A DNA stretch of 64,000 nt, from NCBI GenBank assembly GCA_963575645.1, contig OY754466.1, positions 13,184,001 to 13,248,000 of the forward strand, given 5' to 3'. The stretch is from Xanthostigma xanthostigma. Its lineage: Eukaryota > Arthropoda > Insecta > Raphidioptera > Raphidiidae. The notes under the pieces are model-generated. The model saw only the letters and a list, made by a program, of their open reading frames with translations. It did not search any database and was not told the DNA's origin. Made by a program: the position numbers and the translations under genes. Positions 52,307 through 61,100 of this stretch are shown here, piece after piece (the first letter of the stretch is position 1; the number at the start of each line of letters is the position of its first letter).

Positions 52307-52540
52307 TGACGTGATAACGTCTTATAAATTGATGAAACACCAGCTGCACGCACGAAAAAGTGTAACGTTCCGCCTGACCCTGTGCGTGCAAGCGAGAGCG
52401 CAGTATAAGCGATAGAGAGTCGGTAAAAATATAGTTTGACAGCTACTAAAATTTAGGTTATGTATTATTAAATATGATATTCGAGCGGAATACGTTATCA
52501 CGTAAAACTATCGTCCGTAAACCGACTTTACAGACAACCA
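52307..52540. repeat. Dispersed repeat with 'tgacgtgataacg' end (copy 2)
   Basis: Same sequence as 31201-31475 but with a single agtgtaacgttccgcctgac unit. Lies between PPAT and APC1. Confidence 0.75.
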
Positions 52541-53856
52541 ATTTTATTTGTTAATAACAAATCAATTTTTTTTTAACAATTATTTTACCTCAGTTTTAAT
52601 ACCCGATTATTGCTTAATAATTATTATTAATATTTTAACAAATCTGGAACCAAAATATATTTGAAAAAATCAATATTTGATAATGTAATAAGAGATATTT
52701 TGTTTTTCACAGTACCTAACTTAAAAATTAAATGTTAGGCCTTGTAAGTAATTGGGAATTTGATCATTAAGCAAAACGAAAAATACCATAATCAATAGAT
52801 TCTTTCCTTTACTTTGTTGATCTGAGCCGATGTTCGGCCCACAATATTTTATTTAATAGATTTTTAGTTCAATTTATTATTAAATCTTAAAGACTGCTTA
52901 TAAATTACATTAAATAAAGTATATATTTTTTATTTTAAACAATATTATATATTGTCTTATTTACAAATTATTATAGTTGTATTAATCTTTATATTTTACT
53001 GATCTTTTCGGAAGACATGTAATTCATAAATTTAACAAAATATAAATAAATAGTTTCAATTATTATTTTTTTAATTTTATCCCATTTTATTTCACAACGA
53101 ACGCCTACTGACAGTACAGTGAATTTAGGAAGAAAATTTGAGCAGAAAAGTCCTTGATGCAGTAAGTTGAGCAGAATACAAAAGAATAATAAGCCTGGCC
53201 TACTTATCCACTTATTGATGAAAACTAAGAAGGCTGTAACCAGGAGACCTAGCTTCCTATGCATGCCGTGTTTCGAGATGGAGCGTTTCCTGGCGCACAC
53301 GAGATGGCGCTGTTATCACTGCCTGGGAAAACTTCGGTTCTTTCCACCTGTTTTCGCCATAGTTACCAAAGTTGTTTAACTTCACAGACACTACTCACAT
53401 GCAAGTCATGAACGTGTGTGCGTTACCCAGTAGCTGACGCCATATTGGTTCATGCGAAAGATATTGGTCCACTGCTACACTCAAGCTGGATCTCCTGATT
53501 AAAGCCTTCTTGACGAAAACTATGGTACATTCGATCACAAAAATTCAAAGGCCTTTTCGCTCAGAATTATTTTTTCTATTTCACTATACTGTCTGTAATC
53601 GATCGAACTGGGGCACCCTGTCTATTATAATATTATAGTACCACGGTTGTATTAATTCATTTTTATACCCACCATTTTTTCGGTCACTCTTTTTCTACAT
53701 TCGATCGAAATCACTCCTACCTACCGCGACGAAATAAGTTCCGCATTAAAAAAAGAGGTGTCAGTTAATGGACACATGACAGAAGCTATGCTCCTTTACG
53801 CAATTTGCGCTTTGTTTCTATGGTCATTTTCTTGTCTAAGCTATGATCTGAACACA
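52541..53856. other. PPAT-APC1 intergenic, no gene recognised
   Basis: AT-rich to about 53100, then more mixed sequence. Open frames of about 70-100 codons at 52989-53300 and 53167-53379 overlap on opposite strands and match nothing I know. Confidence 0.5.
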
Positions 53857-54223
53857 TACGTTAAGTTAGATTGCCCATGACAGAATTTTTTTTATGCCAA
53901 TCGTTAGTGCTGCTAAATCCCAAAATTATTCGTTAGTGCTCAAAAAATGTCCACAACTTTGACATTTTTTGAGCACTAACGACGAAATTTTGGGGTTTTA
54001 CAGCACTAACGATTGGCATAAATAAAAGTCCAAAATAAGTGTCGGTACCCGTGGGCAATCTAATTTGACGTCAAGTTAGATTGTCCACATAAAAATGTCC
54101 AGTACTTTGACATTTTTTGAGCACTAACGAAATAATTTTGGAATTTAGCAGCACTAACGAAGCACTAACGATTGGCATAAAAAAAATCAAAATTCTGTCA
54201 TGGGCAATCTAACTTGACGTACG
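53857..54223. mobile_element. Composite of two related inverted-repeat elements
   Basis: gttagattgcccatgacaga at 53870 and tctgtcatgggcaatctaac at about 54194 are inverted ends. In the middle, gggcaatctaatttgacgtc (54052) abuts aagttagattgtccacat (54074), so two elements sit side by side. Each contains actaacgattggcataa and its mirror. A 13-bp repeat tgatctgaacaca flanks the whole (53844-53856, 54224-54236). Confidence 0.7.
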
Positions 54224-54491
54224 TGATCTGAACACAAATACTTGGGTCTTTTGTTTTGTGACGCTTAATCGTTTTTTCGAAGTTCACGCCAGACCCGACA
54301 CCTGCGTTAAGAAGCATAGCTTCAAAAAATCCACACATGCGTTTTATAAATCTATAATAAAGCTCAGTGCATCTTGTATCAAAACCACTCCTGGAACTAT
54401 TTATAAGCCAGTCAATACATAAGGATTCACAGGAAGGGAAAAGTTCTAACAAAAAAAAAAAAAAAAAGAAAAAAAAACTGTACAAAAACAT

Positions 54492-54497
54492 TTTATT
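54492..54497 (-). promoter_or_regulatory. shtd: Candidate APC1 polyadenylation signal
   Basis: AATAAA on the minus strand, about 265 bp past the APC1 stop codon. Confidence 0.4.
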
Positions 54498-54761
54498 TTA
54501 CTCACACAACTCTGCTACTTTTGTCTTCTTTCGTACTGAGATATATCTTGACCTTGAAACACGTTCAGTTACAAGTGATTAAGAAAAGAAGCACCAATAA
54601 ATTAACGACATCACAATCGATCAATTCACAAATTTTCACAAAATCAATCCGTACAATCATTCGAAAAAATAACACAAAATTAAATATTTTAGTACCGTCA
54701 AAATGTGTCACTGATCACAACAGAAAGTACTATCTAGTCACTTTGAAAAAACGGCAACGTT

Positions 54762-55157
54762 TTAAATCAACACACCATGAATTATTTGAGATATTTTTTC
54801 TATAGTATCGATCTGTAATTCGCATTTACTCAACTCCACCAACAGTCCGATTGGATTGCTGTGTATGTCGGACAGTTCGAGGCAGTACGGGATATCGAAA
54901 AATGTAACGTAACTGGTGAGTTTGTCGCGTTGCGTGGCGTTTGACAGATCAGTGCCCGTTAGGTAAGCGTATAGATCGGTTGCGATGTCTTTTTGCCACG
55001 ATGTGAGCGTATCGCGTATGCGCTGCTCCATTGAGACAGCGTATTGTACGGGGATCAACGAACCGGTCGTGGGCGGACATTTGAACACTTGCGCTAAGAA
55101 TAACTTTAACTGCCAGATGTACGAAGAAGACGGAGAAGTTTTCAATTTAGCGATTAA
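54762..55157 (-). CDS. shtd: APC1 last exon
   Basis: Codes LIAKLKTSPSSSYIWQLKLF, CPPTTGSLIPVQYAVSMEQR and the end KISQIIHGVLI, TAA at 54762-54764. Acceptor AATTTCAG, phase 0. Confidence 0.94.
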   Translation of the reverse strand, partial: LIAKLKTSPSSSYIWQLKLFLAQVFKCPPTTGSLIPVQYAVSMEQRIRDTLTSWQKDIATDLYAYLTGTDLSNATQRDKLTSYVTFFDIPYCLELSDIHSNPIGLLVELSKCELQIDTIEKISQIIHGVLI

Positions 55158-58100
55158 CTGAAATTGAAATTTTTATTTATTAGATAGATCACGTCTAAAC
55201 ATCAAGTACGTGTATTATTGTATTGTTTTTTATACAGTATGTAAACATGTAAGGTGCACATAGGGAAATTAACATTGGGAAAAAATGACTGGATCAGAGT
55301 GAGCCTTGAAATCTTGTTTTTCAATTTGACAGATAATATTCTTTTGCAAAATTAATGTGTATACTACCGAAGAAAATATTCAAATGATTACAACATAATC
55401 TTAATGGGACATTAAATTCCCAAAAATACTTAAATATGGTGCGAGATCAAATATCTCCGCCTATTCGTGTTGAGCCTAAAGACATTGGGTCACTGATTTA
55501 CCAACGCGCATACGTCATACCAGTCAGACAATTTTTGAATGAAATGTTTCCAGACAAATGGAGTTGTTTTTTTGTTTTATTTTTGTACAATAAAATTAAA
55601 ATAATGATTTATAAGAGCTTTTTATTATTAAAAAAGCCAAGTAAAATAAAAATAAATAAAAATAAAATAGAAATCTTCAAGATTACCACGATAATTCAAT
55701 AGAAATAACAATTAACGCAGTCATGGCTAACTCTGATCCAAGTATTTTTTCCCAATGCTAATTTCCCTATGTGCACCTAACGCGTTTACATACTGTATAA
55801 CGTTTAATTGCGTTTATCTCGAAAATTTTGTATATGAAACTTTTTATCAAGCTAAGTTCGAGTTAAAATCGACATAAATTCGAGCAAATGTGCGGGCAAA
55901 ATCGAGCGATTACGATGGCAATTAAATAAAATTCAAACCTGAATAAGTTGCGTCCACATGGGAAGAATGGCCAGTTTATCTTTCGTGACGCATTCATAAA
56001 CGACAGCTCCGAGATCGGTCTTGAGTCTGATTTCAGCATCGGTTTCGTCGACCACTCTGTCAGCGGAGCGGCACGAGAAACGTTCCGCAGCAGCGGCCTT
56101 TAAAAGCCGTCTCCACGATATGTCCGTTCCCGAATCCATCGAGAATGAATCAAAGTCTTCGGATCTGGCCGTCCACGGCATGCGTTGCGATTTAGATATC
56201 GTCCGGGCCAATAAACTGTGCAGTCCGAGTGGATCTTCGACATAACTGAGACACCCGGCCCGTTGTTTGATATCGAGGTAACCCGAACCTTCAAGAATTT
56301 GCCTTAAAATCAAGAAAGAAATCAGTAACAATAAACAATTGTTGGCAGTCTCATTTTCTTAAGGCCGCTGCACACGAGGCTAGAAACGCTGCTAGATTCC
56401 TTGCTAGATTTGCCTGCTAGTTTTCTAGCGTTGGTTTTCTTGATTGCTGTTAAGTGCTCGCTTCACACGAGGCTATTTTTCAAGTTTGTTTTGTGGATAG
56501 ATCTGGTGCGCGCGCAGTGACAGTTCGAATATAGACACAGAGCAAAACGTGTCTGTTGTCTGACTGACGCCATGTGGGCGTTTATTCAAGTGCCCTCGTG
56601 AAGATACTGCTTCCTGATTGGTTCTTGCTGATACCTAGCCGCAAATCTAGCAGGGAAAATAGCCCCTGTTCTAATTTTCCCATCTTCTAAGCTAGCAAGG
56701 CAGCCCGCAGTGACGTCATTTCCAGCTTCGTACCCAGCCTACCGGCTAGCAGAACTCCTAGCAGCGTTTCTAGCCTCGTGTGCAGTGGCCTTTAGATTGT
56801 TTGTTTCAAGCTGCTTTGCTTAACTGGAAACTTACAACAATTTATTCCAATTGCGATCCCTGTCGAAAACAATCGGCCAATATCTTTCATCCTCGACGCA
56901 AACCCTCTTCAGCTTAGCAAGTTCAGGCAAAATGCACGGCGCTTTTGTACTATATGTCGAGTCATCCAGTTTGGTGACCTTGAGATTCGCATAGCACGCC
57001 GTGTTCTTTAGCACATCCCGCGGCACAATGAGTCGAGGTTCGACAGCCAGGACATAGAAATGTCTGAATGCCTGCAGGTGATATCTGCGAATATTCACGT
57101 CACTCGTTACAAACATTAACACGCACGTCACCGACACGAAATTCATTATCTATCAAAATCAGTTCAGTAGTTTAGAAGCTACGAGGGAACATCCATTAAT
57201 TCATACTGTTAAAATCATAATCCATTCTTATTCGCAGTTGGGTAAGAATACTATTTTCCAAAAAAAAAAACATTATTTCCGCAATAAATTAAATTTAAAC
57301 GGAAATCATTGCATTTTTATCTTCGTCACCCCTTAGTGACAGCTGACATTAGATGTTGTATTTATGGATGTAGAACTGTGGTTCAGAGGTATTTCTTAGA
57401 AAGGTATGTACATTTATTAAATGATATGATTTGTATTAAGTGTTTTCTTAAAAATAGGTACTTAGTAGTAAAAATAGCACGGTTTTCTTTAGTTGCAAGT
57501 TAACTAACCTCAAAATAACCTATATATAAGAAAAATAAAGAATAAAATATCACAAAAAACGAATAAACAACAAATCAACTAAATAAATGATACAGAAGTG
57601 AATGATCACAACAAAAATTTAAGCATAACGGTGATTATTTACTTCAAGTGTTTATATTTTCTTTGATTTAAGAAGGCGTGACGTCATTCGTTGTTTCAGT
57701 CAACATGGCCGGTTGCAGTATTTTATACTTGTATTTTATTAAAAATCTTATTAATCTCATAGTTTATATTAATATTGGGTCATTTTTTAGAATCCTTTCA
57801 GCATTTATTTTTCTCTAAAACCATTTATTCTTTGATTCTTTTATACTGTCATCATGCCTATTATACTAGAGTGTGTTCGTCACAGAACATACCTGTTATC
57901 ATTGCTGTGAGTCGGGAACTTTGGAAAAAATGCACAGAGTAGCGCAGCTACGCTTGCCGGTGATGAAGACAGTGTAAGTCTACCGCCGCCCAAGAACAGC
58001 AGGCCGAGTGCCATGTGCGTTGCCAAGTGCGCACCGTACGGCACCGAAGCGCTCATCGATGGATTCACGCGCCGTCTTAAATAACGTACCAGACGCAGGA

Positions 58101-61100
58101 TTGTCAGGTCGCCGGTTCCAGCCATTACCTGTAGCGATACAATAATTCATATATTTGATTTCTTTTTCAATAATAAATTAAAAACACAAAGGATGCTTTT
58201 TGCATACACTTGCAAGACCCGTTTTCAACAGTATAATAGCGTTCTTTTACGAAGGTTTGGGGTTTAAGTATAAATATTACCTTCATGTCGCTTTGAAAAA
58301 ATTAAAATCGTTCATAAATATCGGAACACATCCTATGGGCTATGTGCACGGAGGCAGAGTTACAAATTTTTCGATGCGAGCGTTTGTGGTGAGCACTAGG
58401 GGAAACTTCAAGCTCAAATTTTCCGTATGTCAGTGAGCAATGTTTATTAAAAGTGAAAATAATTATAATTTTATGAAGTTTTTTAATTACAAAGAAAACA
58501 TAGGAAAACTAAGCAATCTGGAAATGCTTGTTGTGTTCCGGGCTGTTGCGCTGATGGCGATTTAAGTAAAATAAAGACAATTGGCGCCCTAATTTGACGT
58601 TCCGCTGTCAGTGTAAACAAATTAACATCAGTTTTCCTTATTACATCTTTCTTTTGACAAATCATGGCCAACTAAAGTTTTTGACTTATCACCTTAGAAA
58701 CATGTCGCGATTTCCATAAAAAGTTAGTTCAATAATTCTCTATTACCCACTAGTGGCGCCAGTAGGCTTCGTGCACATAGCCTATAGTCAGAACTGTATT
58801 CATAGAGTTGAACTTCTCAAAAATGAATTTCTATAACTCAAATAGGGTCGTCTCACCTATCAAAATTTGATAATTTTGAACAGTGAATATTATTCCTTAT
58901 ACATAAAAAAATAAAGTAAACCATCTGTTTTGTTCTTATATCGTTCCTCTATATTAACTGCAAACATGAATTAAAGAAATGTATAGTTTTTAAAAGTTGA
59001 GCATAAACCATCATTTTATCTTTATCGATAGAAAGGTATACATTATCTTCCTCGTGATTTACTTTCAGTGGGCATCACAAGTTGGATGTTATCTACGTCA
59101 TTTCTGTCGCGGCATATTAATTCCACTGAATAAAATATACTTTTGGAGGTTTTTTTATTATAGAAAAAGCTTCCGGAAACTCAAAAAAAAAAGACGGTTT
59201 GCACTCCGGGAGTGCCGGCTGAAGTGAAAACTTGAATATTAACGTCTGAATTTTTTGCATTTAGAAGCATTGTTTATTTATTGACAACACTTGTAAATAA
59301 AATGGTTTGTATCATAGACTGCATTTTTATGTACGATATTTCAACGCTAGGTGTCTAACGTTGTATAAAAAGTATCTGGCAATTACTATCACTTTGAGAG
59401 TCTCACCCAGTTCTTACTAACCTGACGCGAGTTTAACATTTTTTTACCCATTACAAGAAAAGTGTACAACGCCGCTAAAGAAATTTTGTAAATAAAATGG
59501 TTTGTATCATAGATTGCATTTTTATGTACGATATTTCAACGCTAGATGTCTAACGTTGTATAAAAAGTATCTGGCAATTACTATCACTTAGAGAGTCTCA
59601 CCCAGTTCTTACTTTTCCTGACGCGAGTTTAACATTTTTTACCCATTACAAAAAAAGTGTACAGCGCCGCTAAAGAAGTTTTCACTTCAAAAATGTATAA
59701 TAATCTGTATTTTGTAATATAACCAAAAAAATAATGTTAATCTTAGTTCTTACCATTGAGAACGATATTAATACAACGTTCAGACACGTTTCAATGGTTG
59801 GTTTCCCCGCTAGCTCAGCAATGGACTTCCCTGTCAACGAGGCAAACATAAAAGTGTAGCAGGCTAATGTACGAGAAGCCTTTTCATCGCCTGAACCGGC
59901 ATACTTCAAGCCCAGGGCAAAGCACGCTCCGGCCACTATGTTGCAATACGCTTGACTGAAACAAATACCTTCGTAAAAAAAAGTCTGATTTTTAAAGTCT
60001 GTTGCAGCGACACTTGGTTTGCACACAGAATTGCCAGGTGTTCGGTTTTTCGGATGAAAAATGAAAAGAACACCATACTATGAAGTGTCCGGTTTTTTTA
60101 AAATCGTAATCAAATTAACAAAACCGCTGGAATTAATTTTCGTACGTATGCGATTACAATTGTGAAACATTAATCTATACACACAGAAAACAAATGACTG
60201 ATCTGCATAGAAAAACATCGCTTTTCAAGCTAAAAATATTGTTCAATGTGAATATAATAATAATAATGCGTTTAACGTCCGTTTCTCAACTTAATGTCAT
60301 AACAGACGCCATTCGCACCATTACTATTTTTTTTTCTACCACATTTCCCGTTATTTTCTACAACTTTTAAACTTCAACTTAATTAATAGCAATGGGCGAA
60401 TGAAGGAGTTTTTAGGAAATTAGGATAAGGTAGGCAAATTTTGAGCATAGGAGTTTGACAGGTAATCGGTCATGGCCTTGAATAAGGAGCCATCTCGATA
60501 TTTATCTGGAATTATTGAGGGAAACCATGGAAAACCTCAACAAGAGTTCAATGTGAATATGTGTCCGAAATAACAGTTTTACTCACTTCATGGCTTCATA
60601 GTCAACATTCTCGTCCAAATCGGGTTCCGGTTTAACGAGACAGAACGGTCTGATTGCGCCGGGCACTTGACTCTCAACCCATTCTTTTGACGGCGTCACG
60701 TCGTCCCAAAGAATCAAAGCCCTGGCGACTATTCTCAACAGCAAGTAGTCGGGTCTTATGAATTCCAGCAGGTACTGAGTGTCCGGCGGTCTCATCCATT
60801 CCGCTACCGCTTGATTACCGCTACCGATGTACATCAAACCTAGCGCTAGTGTTGCTCCGGGACACGTCACGTCCAAATTGATGTTCGACCCTTCGTGGAT
60901 TTGAAACGATGACACCTTGTATTTGTCTTTTTGAGCGCCCATAAAAAAAAGAAAAAAGGATGATAATGAGAATTTCAGAGGCGAATTTAAGATCGACTAT
61001 GTCCTGGGCAACTCAATATTTGAGGTGTTCGATAAGTAAAATTACACATAGACAAGACTTACTCTTGTAAAAAAAAGTTGAAGACAGTATAGTCAAATAG

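Noticed and set aside
55436-55702. 88-codon open frame in an APC1 intron
   Set aside because: Lies inside the TA-flanked element; sister copies at 28518 and 38198 do not conserve it as a protein.
56832-57146. Use of the ATG at 57146 as a start
   Set aside because: This frame is an internal APC1 exon; splice phase places its true beginning at 57084.
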